DNA of 64,000 nt. It comes from Mycteria americana. Its lineage: Eukaryota > Chordata > Aves > Ciconiiformes > Ciconiidae. Positions within the stretch are counted from its first letter, which is position 1. Every line of letters begins with the position of its first letter. The notes under the pieces were generated by a model. It did no database searches. It saw nothing but the letters and a program-made list of their open reading frames with translations, and was not told the origin of the DNA. Of this stretch, positions 37,501 to 48,900 are shown one piece after another. Position numbers and translations under genes: made by a program. The stretch lies in contig NC_134369.1 in NCBI RefSeq assembly GCF_035582795.1, positions 62,620,001-62,684,000 on the forward strand, written 5' to 3'.

Positions 37501-40500
37501 ATAGGCTAAATACAAAGGCATGTCATTGCTGGCTTTGACACTGATTATATAAAGGTATTTGGAAAAGATACACTGGCCATCTGCTGTCTTATGCCTCTTC
37601 GCAGGCTCCAGCTGACCCACCGCTTGGTGTCATTTCTCATGAATACTGCTCGAGGGCTGAGCCTTTATTCCTTGTGAGGAAAAACAAAATACAACTTTTG
37701 TCTGCTTTTAAAACTGTGTTTTATACTACATGTGAGGGTCTTCCCAGCCAGGCGTTCAGGGGTGTCACACCCAAGCACCAGGACCACCCGAATCAATTTG
37801 AAGGCATTTGGAGGGGAGCAGGAGGGGGCTGTGCGGAGGGGTGCTCAGCCCCTGGAGACACCCTGGTCCCCCCAGGAGAGGAGAGGGATGCGGCATCTTA
37901 CTGACCATGGGTCATGGCATCAGGCAGTGATGCCTGGACTCGGGTGAGCCCAGGGCTGCACCCCGACACAGGCAGTCTGCTCCCCTGTGTGAGGACACGG
38001 GTGACCACTGGCACGAAATGCTGCCAAGTGTCTGCGGCCGCCAGTGGAAGAAGAGGCCGGGTGCTCCAGGGGTGGCAGCTGGGGCCAGACTGACGATTCC
38101 CCGCTGGGGCTGAGGCCTGGTTTTGTCCAACATTTAGGTTACTGCCAGGAAGTGAGGCACATGAACCAAAGCAGAGCCTTGTGCTGCCACAGGGACCCTT
38201 CTCCTCTGACATACTCCAAAACCAGCCCCCCCATGCCAGGGGTGCTGCCCCACAGCAGCAAGCGGCAGGTCCGGCAGAGATGGACCTTCTTCGTCCCCTG
38301 CTGAGGTTGTCCTCATCACCGTGTTCCGGCTCAGCGGTGACACAGGCTGTTGCCTGCAATCCGAGGCAGGCAGCTCCCCCCATGCTAAGCTGCAAGGTCT
38401 CCATCCTGCTGACAAGCCTTTTTGCAAACCACAGGGTTCATTGCAAATAAAAACCACCAAAAAAAAAAAAAAGCCCCCAAAAAGGCCAAACCGCCAAGTA
38501 ACAGAAAACACGTAGCTTATGGCTCTGCATGGGTCACGTCCCCCGCTCGCCGGCTGTGAGGTTAGCTCAGCCTTTCGCCTAGCTGAGCCCTCAGCCCTGC
38601 CCCGCTCCACAGCACCCCACAGAATGAGTAAGTCGAAGTAAGCGCGTTGGTGAGATAACCGGCGGGCAGTTAGCTATTGCACAAGGATGGCTGAGGGTCA
38701 GATGCAAGGTGCGATACGCAGCAGCTGCTGCATTAGCGTGCATCTCACACAGCCCTGCAGAGAGCTGGCTCCTGCAACCCCTGCTGCTTCTCAACCTGAC
38801 TCTCGTCCATGTTAATGCAATCAGGAGGTGCCTTGCAGTGAGAAACGGCCTGTATGGTCACTGGTGGCAAGGGATGCTGGCCAGGACACAGCCCTTCGGG
38901 ACATCACTGCGGTGGGGAGGAGCAGCTTTCCCCAGCACTTACCTCCGGCCGCTGAGATGGAGCTTCACGAGAGTTTTGTGGAGGGGAAGGATGGACCTTC
39001 TGGGATGCTGTGAGAGCTGGCGCAGGCTGGGGATCAGCCTCCGGAGAGCCACGGGCAGAATGGGGAGGTGCCCAGAGCAGCCGGGGGCTCTGAGGCTGAG
39101 CGCCGGGGGCGGCTGGGTGCACTGCGGCGGTCGCAGATGTGTCCATGGTGCCTGGCCTTGCATCCCCACCTCTGCTCTCCTCCGGCCTCCAGGACAGCTG
39201 TAAGAAATCCTCAAGCTTCTCCCAAGGCTTTCAGCAGTGGGAAATAGCTGAGCTGATGGCTCCTCGTGGCCATTTCCACCCTCTAGGTAGGTGCAAGGTT
39301 TGAGGCACTGCTGGGGCCCACCAGCCACCCCTCTTGGGGCAGAGAGCACCCCATGCCACCCACCAGACGGAGGAGAGGAAGTGGTGCTGGCAGCAGCGTG
39401 TCCCCTTGGTCTGACAGGGGGGACATCCCAGAGGCAGAGGGAAGGAAGGAAGGCACTTACTTATTGCAGCTCCAGAGGAAAGAGCATCCTCAAGATGCTC
39501 AACAATGTTTTACCTTAAAACAATGGCTTATATAAAAAAAAGCGCCAGCCATCACTCTCCCATGGTGAGGAGCTGACGCTCAGGGGCCATGAGCGCTCCC
39601 ATCCATTGCAATCCTCTTCTCGTGCATGTTCCCACAAGTATCTCTGGAGCCGTCTCTCCCCAGACAAGTCCCAACTCGGAGGCTGTTGCAGCAACGATCC
39701 AATGCGATGGTATCCCAATGCCCTTTGCTGAAGACAGCCCACTCATGGAGCAGCATGGTCCCACGGCTCTCCTGGTGTCCATCCCCACTGAAGACCTCTC
39801 CTCTCGTGCCCATCTGGACACGTTCAGTCACTCGATCGCAGCATGTCCCTCTGGATCGGCACCGCCAGCGCAGGATGGCTTTGCAGGCTTCCCAGTAATC
39901 GCAGGCGTGCTCTGCCCAGCAGCCTGGGAACATTGTCAGCCCGAGCGCTGATTAGCGATGATTCAGGGGATTTCACCACAGCCGTGGAGGGAGACCGGCC
40001 AGTTTCTGCGGGCGGACGCAGCCTGGCCCACGCTTACTGAAACACCAGTTTTCCTGCCTGAGATGACTTCACCACCCAGTGCCCTAAAACCATCTCGGTT
40101 GCCTCTGCGGTCGCCTCCAGCTTTGTCCCAGGCCAGCTGGGCCAGTGAATCAGGACAAATCCGCTCTGTGCCGAAGCCGGTGCACAACCTCCATCAGCAC
40201 AACCTCCCGTGGGCAAGGCTGGAGCCAGCGCTGAGCCTGCCATCAGTCTTCCCTCCAGTTTCACTGCGCTTTGAACACACGGCAATGTTTGAACTGCAAG
40301 CAGCCGCTATTTACATCGCAACAAAACTGTCCTCAGTGTACGTGCTAACCGCTCTGCTGGACCAGGCTAAAGAACATGGCGTTTCAGTTGAGTTAATTCA
40401 CTTATTTGCCAGTCTCGCTCATTCCCAAGTAATCCAGGAAAGCTTTGCTGTGCTCAAGTACTACCATCAAACACCATGACAATAAGTCACTGCAAAAATA

Positions 40501-40876
40501 TAAGCTGACACTGCCAGGGTGTCCTCAGCACAGCTTAGTCTCAGTTTTACTTTCTGATCATCAATAACGGATGTGGAAGAGCGATCAGACTGCAGCCGTT
40601 GGCTGAACCTCGCACCCACCTGCACTCAACACGGTGAGAAGCCGAGGTCCTTACAAAGATCTGGGGCTTGCATGTGTAGCTGTCAAATTGATCTTCAGTT
40701 CTGGTTTTATTCTGAAATTGCATCATAGAAAGCTCGGGGTTGCCCATTCTATATTTTGAGCTGAAGCTTTTGACATTCAATAAAAACCTCAACGTTGGCA
40801 TTTTTCTGAGTGTTACCCTTTCTAGTCATTTTCCCAGGTGTTAAGTATGAGACATTTTGCCCTTTGAAAGTTTATA

Positions 40877-40946
40877 TTAATATATACACACACGTATATA
40901 TTAAAATATACATATGTATATATTAAAAAATATACATATATATATG
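40877..40946. repeat. TA/CA-rich microsatellite
   Basis: Low-complexity run of TATATA, CACACA and ATACATATG-type units. A dinucleotide-derived repeat with no further assignment. Confidence 0.85.
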
Positions 40947-42082
40947 ATTTTTTTCATAGTCTTACTCACTGGCTGGAGGAGGAAAACAAAAATCTTTGGT
41001 AGGTTTGGATGCATCTCTGTTTATTTTTACCCTGTCTGGTAACGCAGATTTTCCCCGTTAATTGTCGATCCCAGTCTGAGCCCACGCTGCCAATTTAATT
41101 GCTAGACCCACACTGTGGGGGTAGTACATACGGCTCCTCACCTGGTGCGCTCGGCCTGGCTCTATGCAGCGTTTGAACAAAAAAAAGATGGTCTTTCAAA
41201 AGGCGGGGGAAGCCCGGTATCTCCACGTGCAGCCACCTCTGCAGCCCAAGGCCAGCCCTCGCCATTGGGTTTTCCCGTGCGCGGCCGGCGGCTGGCAGCC
41301 GGTGAGGCAGAGGTGCTGTGGGGCCGGGAACCCAGGGCAAGCGGGCTGGGGCTGGAAATGGGGCTGGGCGAGAGCTTGCCAAAGCGTAATTTCTGCACAG
41401 GAAAATAAACCCCAACGTGTCAGAAACAGGGGAAGAGGGTCAAGCAAGAGACCTGGTTCTGATTAACCTCTCATCTCAACATCTTAGGTTATGGGGTGTC
41501 CTTTTCCGGCACTGGGTTTGGCTCCCCTTCACTGGGGACAAATAAACGCGACGAAGCCCCAGGACGGTGGAGAATGCCCTGTCCCACTGGTGGAGGGCTG
41601 GAGCAAACGGTCACCCGGGCTATTTCCAGCTTTGTAACTATGACTTTTTAGGAGAGGTGGGAAGGCAGACCAGCCAGAGGAACGCAGAACAGCCAAAGGA
41701 GCCTGCTGGCCTGCTGCTTCCCCGGGGGAAAAAGAAAAGCAAACAGGAGATGAAAAGGCTGTGATGCCGTCTCCATTCCCAGAAGAGTGCCCTACCCACC
41801 ACGCTACCACATTTTTTGTGTGTGGGTGGGCGGGTGGAGAAGAAAAAAAAAAAATAATAATCATTCAAATTCTCCTGCTCAAGCTATTCTACGTTGCATA
41901 AAAATATGGTAACACTCATCTAAGGACAGGCTGGAGCCTAAACCTCCTCCTTCCCAGATGGGTGCTGGAGACATTAGGCAATAGCACCTTCCTTTTTCTT
42001 CTTGGCCTAGTGATGGATTAATTACTCTGGGCAAAATGGAAAGCCAGAGGAAAGCATTTCCCTGGCCTCGGCTGTGGTTGGG

Positions 42083-42124
42083 GCTGAGCTGAGCTGAGCC
42101 AAGCCGAGCCGAGCTAAGCTGAGC
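42083..42124 (+). repeat. GAGCT/GAGCC pentamer tandem repeat
   Basis: About eight units of GAGCT, GAGCC, AAGCC or AAGCT in a row. The unit resembles immunoglobulin switch-region pentamers, but nothing nearby suggests an immunoglobulin locus, so it is treated as a simple repeat. Confidence 0.8.
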
Positions 42125-43939
42125 AAGGATCCCCAGCGGAGGGCAAGACTCGAGCAGCAGCCTCCCGCACCCCGGGCAGGGCTCTCACCGGGCATCCAGC
42201 AGATAAAACCACCTTACTCCGTACTTTGTTTTCGTGAGAGAGGAGCCATCCGGGTTGGCTACCTCGTCCCAGGAAGCAGAAGCCTCCCTGGAGCACCTGG
42301 ACCTCCTCGTGAAGCAGCCGTCCTGTCTGTCCGTCCTGCCTGGCGGGGGCACAAGGGAGTGTGTGGGCAGCTTGACCACTTCACTCAGGCCTGGGAGCTT
42401 CCCACAGCATGGCAGGGTGCCCAGGGTCGATGCCGTAATGCTGAGCTTACCACCATCCTCCATGTGGCTTAGTCCACAAGTGGGTGAAAGACCGTGAATA
42501 ATTTTCCAGTAGATAGCACAAAAGTGGAATAAGGAGCATTTATGGGCAGTCTACTGCCAGCAAATGTAATGTGAGAGGTAAATGGTTTCCCAAGCAGCTT
42601 GATTTCTTGAATAAGGACCCTGGGCTCCCAGCAGGCAACGTGCTGCCTGTGCCACGCGTGCCGAGAGGGAAGGGGACGGGGCTGGCTGACTGCTGCCGGC
42701 ACCCGCATTGCCCTGCGTGGGCATCGCACGCAGGCCAGGGCTAGGCAACTGCTCCCCTGAGGAAAGCAGAAACGTTCGGGAGAAAAAGACAACGACGAAA
42801 AGAAATTCCCCTTGACAATGTTATAAAAACGGTGCGCGTTTCAAGTGGTGAGCTGGCAGCCGAGGGACAACGTGCCAGCCTGCGGGAGCAGGGCGTGTGG
42901 TGGCAGCGAGAGAGGACACCACCACAAGGCCCCGCGCTACGGCCGGCAGAGCTCAGCTGCTCTCCTTGGAAGCAGGATGGCAGCGACGATCGCTGCTCCC
43001 GAATCTGTAAGCGAGGAAAGTTCAGATAAAACTTCACGGGAAAGCCCAGAGACGCAAGACGTGCCCGCACGCCCCGGAGGGCTTCCCGGCCCCTCTCCTC
43101 CCCCAGCCCGCACCCACGCATCATCAGCACTTTTTCAGCCAACGGAGGAGCCCGTGCACAGCTCCAGGCTTGGCGAGGAGTGACACCACCGCTGCTGGGT
43201 GTGACGCAGAGCATGAGCTCACCCATCCAGAGGGCCCTGCCAGCTGTGCCAGCTCCTGCATCCTTCCCAAAAGCTACGTGACACGGGTGGCTCCGCGAGC
43301 AAGGCTAATTGCAGTTCCCCTGTATAAAGCACAGCAGCGACTGCTGACCTCCCTCTCCTCCCCTCGGTTTAAGGCCGAGGCACCCCTGACAGGCGGCAGC
43401 TTGCCATCGCCCAGCACGATTTCAGGTGCCCGAAGCATGAGCGAGCAGCCGCTCCGTATGACCCACTTGGTACGGCCGCAGTATCTGAGCGACCCACGGT
43501 ACGCACCCAGGGCACGACAGTGAGTAATGCTGAGAATCAACCCGAAGCTTTTAAGGCAAGGGGGTGGGAGGTTTAATTTCTCTCTCAATCACAGGTTTTT
43601 AACAAGCCCCAGCTGGGGTAGGTCGCTGTGTCCAGCCTTTTGCCGTGATAGGTTTGTTCTCTGGAATATTTTCAATTGCTTTGTACAAGCTGAAACAAAA
43701 GCATGGCCGTGTTATTCCTTGTGGCATCAACAGGAAGGAACACAGCAAAGGTGGTGGGTGGGAAAGAAAAGCAACTAAAAAGAAATATTTTCTAGTTGGA
43801 TGCAAGCATTGAAGACTAGCTTGCTGCTTTGACCATAATTTTTTAGCCAGCTACAAGTCCTGCCTCAGACTGCGGGGACCCAGGGGCTAAAACAAGACAG
43901 AGAGATATAGCAGCCCCAATGGGCTACGGACATAGGAGA

Positions 43940-44040
43940 AACAATATGCATAGGGAGAGAGATGTTTTTATTAGTCCAGCTGATATAGCTAAAAAAAAAA
44001 AGACAAGTTTTCAGGCACCTCCTTCCATTAGATAATTGCT
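43940..44040 (-). mobile_element. Possible SINE-like element tail
   Basis: Read on the minus strand, this has ATCTAATGGAAGGAGGTGCC, then TGAAAACTTGTC, an 11-T run, and CAGCTGGACTAATAAAA. From memory this resembles a 3' module common in sauropsid interspersed repeats (CTGAAAGCTTGTC ... TTGGTCCAATAAAAG), with compensating-looking changes on the two sides of the T-run. I did not see a full element or a target-site duplication. Confidence 0.4.
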
Positions 44041-44049
44041 GTGAGGGCA

Positions 44050-45600
44050 GTAACGACGCCGTGTTGAGAGGCACCACTAAATGAACACTCTGATTACAAG
44101 ATGCAGCACCAGCTATTTGCCAAGCGTCTGTGAACAGTGACATGAAGCACAGCAAGGGGGATCTAAAGAATATACAGAACCAACCGGTTGTCTCTTGCAC
44201 CACTTTCCCTTCCCTGCTCTTACAAGCCTTGTACAGAAATATCCCTGTGCTGATTAACTCAAATACAGGAACATCACCCAGCACAGAACAAAACTCTTAC
44301 ATGTGATCTCCTCTCCCCCACCCAGTTAAATTTGAATCACGTAGAAAGCTATATTAAAAAAAAAAACAACCTCATCTGAGATGTTCACGCAGCCTTTCCC
44401 TCTCCAAAATTTAATTAGCTTACCCCAACTGGAGTCATCACTTCAGCTAAGTGACAGCCTGCAATCACAGCCTTAGAAATATCACAGCCTCTACAAAAGA
44501 AAGCTTATCTATGCAAGCCTATATAAAGCTGCATGCTGTGAAGCTATGTATCGACCTTTCATCACGCTCCCTCCACAAAAGCCAGGTTTTTGCAGTGGCT
44601 AGAGCTGTGGAGCAGGTGCTATCTGCTTCCCAGGTTGCACAAGCTGCAAAAGCTGTTGTTACTAAAAGTCCGATGCTCCTAACTATCAATATGTCTGGGA
44701 AATGTTGTTCTTGTAGGTTAATAATGGGACGCTTCCACACAGCAAGCACGCACGTACGCTGACTACAGCCATTCTGGAGAACAGACCTACTTGAGACAAC
44801 ACTGTAAGCTCCCACCAGAACAGCCTGAGCATGCAAGCTGGACCCAGTTTGAAAAAAACCCCAACTATTTAGCATGTTTTAATTGACTATACTGTTTGTT
44901 TTTAGGTTCATGGGACAACTGGTACATAGTTCAACATGAGTCAGCTGAAGAAAGCTACAGTTTCCTGATATTTTCCTGTAACTAGCAGCTTACAGCCCCC
45001 CTGTCTTCCCTGGCTGAGCTGAAACCACTTAGAGAGAAGCATGGGTTTAGTCTAAGTTTCACCTCACTCCTTACCCCCAAAAGGGTGATTAGCTGTTTAC
45101 ACCAACTCTCTGCACATCTCTAAAGATTAAAGATGTGATCTTCTCCCCACAGACTAGCTTAGTGTCAGTATTATGGGCTGAAGTCTGACCTCAGAGCACT
45201 GCCCTGCAGCCCCAGGAGGACCTGTCTGAAAACAGTAGCCCTTTGTACCCAGATCTGTCTCCTCTCCCTTACAGGAGTCAGCCTGGTTTGCTGTAGTCAG
45301 GATAATGACAGTTTACAATTGCCATGAGCAGATGCACAAGTCAAAGCTTGGAGGTAGGGCATGTTTGTAGTGACTCATGTTTAACACTAGTTCTCAAGTT
45401 TACAGCAACTACAATCAAGTTAAAGGTTCACTTCTGACACCGCTGTAGCCACACTTCCACTCAAGCAGACTGCAGCAGCACAGCAAGGAAGATGTGCTAG
45501 CACACCAAACCAGCCCTGCTAGCATAACTAAGAAAACCAAGTCACTTAAATCTTGAAAGACACTCACAGTTAACACATCTAAGACATGTCAGGCCAAAAC
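44050..45600. other. Sequence downstream of CKB, no gene seen
   Basis: Ordinary unique sequence between the possible repeat tail and the 3' end of CKB. Minus-strand TTTATT/AATAAA motifs near 45607 could mark a distal CKB poly(A) site. No coding signal is recognised. Confidence 0.6.
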
Positions 45601-45729
45601 AATAGTTTATTTTGTTTTCAGCAACATCTCAGCCATCAAAAAAATAAACTCTAACACAGATGGATGGAAGACTTCTCTACAATGTAACTAAGTGGGCTCT
45701 GACCCCAGGGGTTTAAATTGGAGTGACAT

Positions 45730-45735
45730 TTTATT
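45730..45735 (-). promoter_or_regulatory. Candidate poly(A) signal of CKB (AATAAA)
   Basis: A canonical hexamer on the minus strand about 40 bases past the CKB stop. Another AATAAA overlaps the stop and a further one is near 45607-45612, so the true 3' end is not fixed by sequence alone. Confidence 0.4.
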
Positions 45736-45774
45736 ATTTATCCAATAAGTTAGGAAGCATGAGAATAAAGTGCT

Positions 45775-45953
45775 TTATTTCTGAGCTGGTATGAGGTCAT
45801 CAATGGACTGCCCTTTTTCAAGGCGTTTTTCCATTTCAATGAGCAGCTTCACACCATCCACCACCATCTGCACCAGCTCCACCTCAGAGAAGCCGAGACG
45901 ATCAGCATTGGAGACATCAAACACCCCTCCGACAGCAGCTGTGTCCACACCAC
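45775..45953 (-). CDS. CKB: CKB terminal exon
   Basis: The last coding exon follows GCTCCAG and runs to TAA at 45777-45775. It encodes [40 protein letters not shown] and [18 protein letters not shown]. The open frame upstream of 45953 is intron. The stop codon lies inside an AATAAA hexamer (45779-45774), so the coding end overlaps a poly(A)-like signal. Confidence 0.97.
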
Positions 45954-48900
45954 CTGGAGCAAGAGGTTTAGTTAGTACACTGATCACTGCTAGCACAGGT
46001 AAGTCTACCTTTCTTCCCTCACTAGCCTGATGAGGGAACATAGCAAGACAACTCTCTACAAGTTGCCACTGCTGCCTCCTCCTACATGCAGGAGATAAAG
46101 CTGCATGTGACTGCCAACATGAGCCACAGAGCATGCCATTAGGCCAGCTCTTTATTCTTGTAACCCAAGAGCAATCTAACCTGTGGTCAGAAGTACCTAC
46201 TGTAGCTATCTCCTAGCCAGAAGTTAAATCAGGATTCCCATCCCTTCTTACAACAGCAACAGCTGCCATGAGGTCCACCTTATCTGGTGCTCAGAATGCC
46301 AGATAGGACATACCTAGATAGCCAGATACAGTAAGGTGTAAGCAGAGCACTGGCATCCCCACCCCCTCAAGCTATAATTTTAAGGCTTGGTTCTCTCCAT
46401 GTGCTTACAAGGGTCCCTTTTGGATGGTCTGACACACACTGCCAGTGTGAACCAAGATATGGCTCTGGCTGTAGCCAGGCTTTTGCTGGTGTCTTAGGGC
46501 AGCCTGACTAGGACATCCCCGATTCACCAGCTCTCACCTGTGCCCCGTTTCTGCAGCCGAAGCCTCTTAAGGACTTCTCCGAACTTCTCATGTTTCCCAA
46601 GGTTTGGTAGCTTGATGTGCACACCAGCACGGAGTCCTGTTCCAAGGTTGGATGGGCAGGTCAGGATGTAGCCCAAGTGTGGATTCCACATGAACTCATA
46701 GTTTTTGGACTTGAAGAGAGTTTCTATCTATAAATAGAGAGAATGGATGTTTAGAGATTGTTCTCTGCCTGAAGGATGTAGGTCAACCATTAGTGCTCAT
46801 TTACAGCTTCAGTTACATAGCAACAGCCACAACAGTTTGAACAGCTATTTAAGTCAGCCACATAAGCCCCCTCCATTTGGAAAAAAGGGTCACCAACAAG
46901 GGGCTTTTAAGGCCTTAATCTTGCTCCTAGCAGTGAGACAGGCCAAGTTTAAAGCTCCACTATGAAATCTGAAGTCACTATCTGTTGGGAAGCTTGTTTT
47001 AGTACATGTCAAGCCAGCACATCCGTTAAGATTAGGGAGGAAGGGGCTGGTAAGGCTCAAGTTCATATCAAGACTAGAAGCTGAGAAAAGCATTCGGCCT
47101 AGAAGCTTCAGTCCAGCTTTGTCCATCCACATTCAAGCAATTTCTCCTCTCAGCCAGGGTCTCTCAATGCTTGATTTACAGAACCATGTAGAAATCCTTT
47201 AAGTACAGTTTAGACACTTGGATAAGGGTGCCACATCAGAGGACATATTCTAGGTTTCATAGCCACAATGCTTTGCCAATATCGGTGTTTCAGAGCCCTC
47301 ACAGCTCTGAACCTCATCAGAGTGTTCCCAGAGACCCAAGCTATGAAGCATCACCATGCAGGATTCAGGAGGGGGCTTGAAAGAGTTTGCATTCTCAGCT
47401 CTAACCAGAGAAACACATACCATTTGAACCTACAGCTCAGGCAATGTTGATTTACCTGTGTTAGCCCAGTACAGAAGCGGGTAAATACTTCCTTCATGTT
47501 GCCACCTTTCTGCATGGAAATAACTCTGAGGTGATCCTCCTCATTGATCCAAACAAGGAAGGTCTTGTTATCATTGTGCCTAGAAGACAAGGCAAACTCC
47601 TCATCATCTGTCCCACCTGACATTTTCAAGATAACTGTAATAGCACCAAATTACTCATCATTGTAGCTCTTATTTTGAGAGGCTCACTTAGTTGCTTCTT
47701 CAAAGAAATTAATCTTACTTTTGTCCATGCAGGACCTAACAGTGTTAAGCTAGTTGTTTCTACCCTGCTCTTTTCAAGAGGAAGTTTGAATTGGCCTATA
47801 TCTAAACAGGTCAGAATGAGTAATAAGATGACATTAGCCAGTCTTACAGTATCAAACCCTGAAATCCAGTCATCCCCTTAGCTCATCTGTGGCCTGAGTT
47901 TACAAATTTAAGAGATTTAATCTGTTCTGCAGAGTTTGCAGAAGGATGATCAGTACAGACTATAAGGCAGCCCTGTACAGTGACATTCATAATGACACCG
48001 TGTTGACAATGTATAACAAAGCCTGTTATCTGTTATCAGAATTTTGTCAGATTCTGTTCAACTGCACTTTGTACCTTATCAGAGAGCTAAGTTGAGTTTT
48101 CACTATTAATTTTAGATTGGGGCTCTTCAGAGATGCTATAAAAACCTCTGAACACCAATGGGCCCCTCTCGTCCTGGCTTGCAGCTGGCAGCAAGTACTA
48201 TCATCAATATTTATCATGCTGATAATTTCTCAGCTTGATTAGGATCAAAAATTAACTAGTACCTGAGGAAAGTTATTTATACAGACAACACTGAGACTTT
48301 ACAGTTCAAGTTGTAGATTAGTCATGCTCAGATGACAGCGCTATCTAGTGCTGGCAATCTGCAGGTAGATGACGCAATCTTAAAGGTGACCTACAGAAAC
48401 AAAGCATGCTTCCTCTGGGTTGTACTGAAGCAGCTACAGTAATAAGATTGGAGTATTCCAGCTGATAAAAACCTAGCCCTTGGCTTACAAGGGAGCAAGT
48501 TAATTATGCTGCAGAAGCTCCTGAGATGCAGAATTCTATGTAGGTGACCTACATCTGACAAGCAGAATCCTTCCATTCCACACCTCTGCATCAGTCAACT
48601 CATGTCACCGAGTCTCTGGAGGCAGGGGGGCAAATCTTGTCACTAGTACAAGTAAAGCCATACTAGTCCAGCATCAGTGAGTTTCTGCAAGCAGAAGTGA
48701 TGAGACTACAAGGGAGCAACTATGCATCCAGTATCAAGTCTGAGCTAAGCCAACGCTATGGTTTGTTACTACAAGTTACTCTAAGCTCCTGGGACAAGAG
48801 CTGAATGTAGTGGCACATCTGCTCCTTTAAAAGTGATCTACTTTGATAAGCTGCTTCAACTATTGTCTGGTGCTTCACTAACCTGTGCTGGATGGGTAGG

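Larger units (their letters stand above)
34501..43860. other. GC-rich intergenic sequence, no gene seen
   Basis: This holds GC-rich DNA with AT-richer islands near 36480-36660, 36830-37240, 40280-40500 and 40850-40970. An alternating TA/CA microsatellite lies near 40877-40946 and a GAGCT/GAGCC pentamer run at 42083-42124. A 173-codon ORF (39958-40479) ends in one AT-richer island. I recognise no protein in any frame. The islands might be regulatory elements of the flanking genes, but nothing in the sequence proves it. Confidence 0.5.

Noticed and set aside
42083-42124. GAGCT pentamers resembling an immunoglobulin switch region
   Set aside because: Far too short and no immunoglobulin exons nearby; treated as a simple repeat.
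43865-44284. 139-codon minus-strand ORF
   Set aside because: It overlaps the possible SINE-like tail and contains the translated T-run; no family resemblance.
48386-48552. Two GGTGACCTAC copies in a CKB intron
   Set aside because: Only ten bases each and isolated; not enough to claim a repeat or regulatory element.
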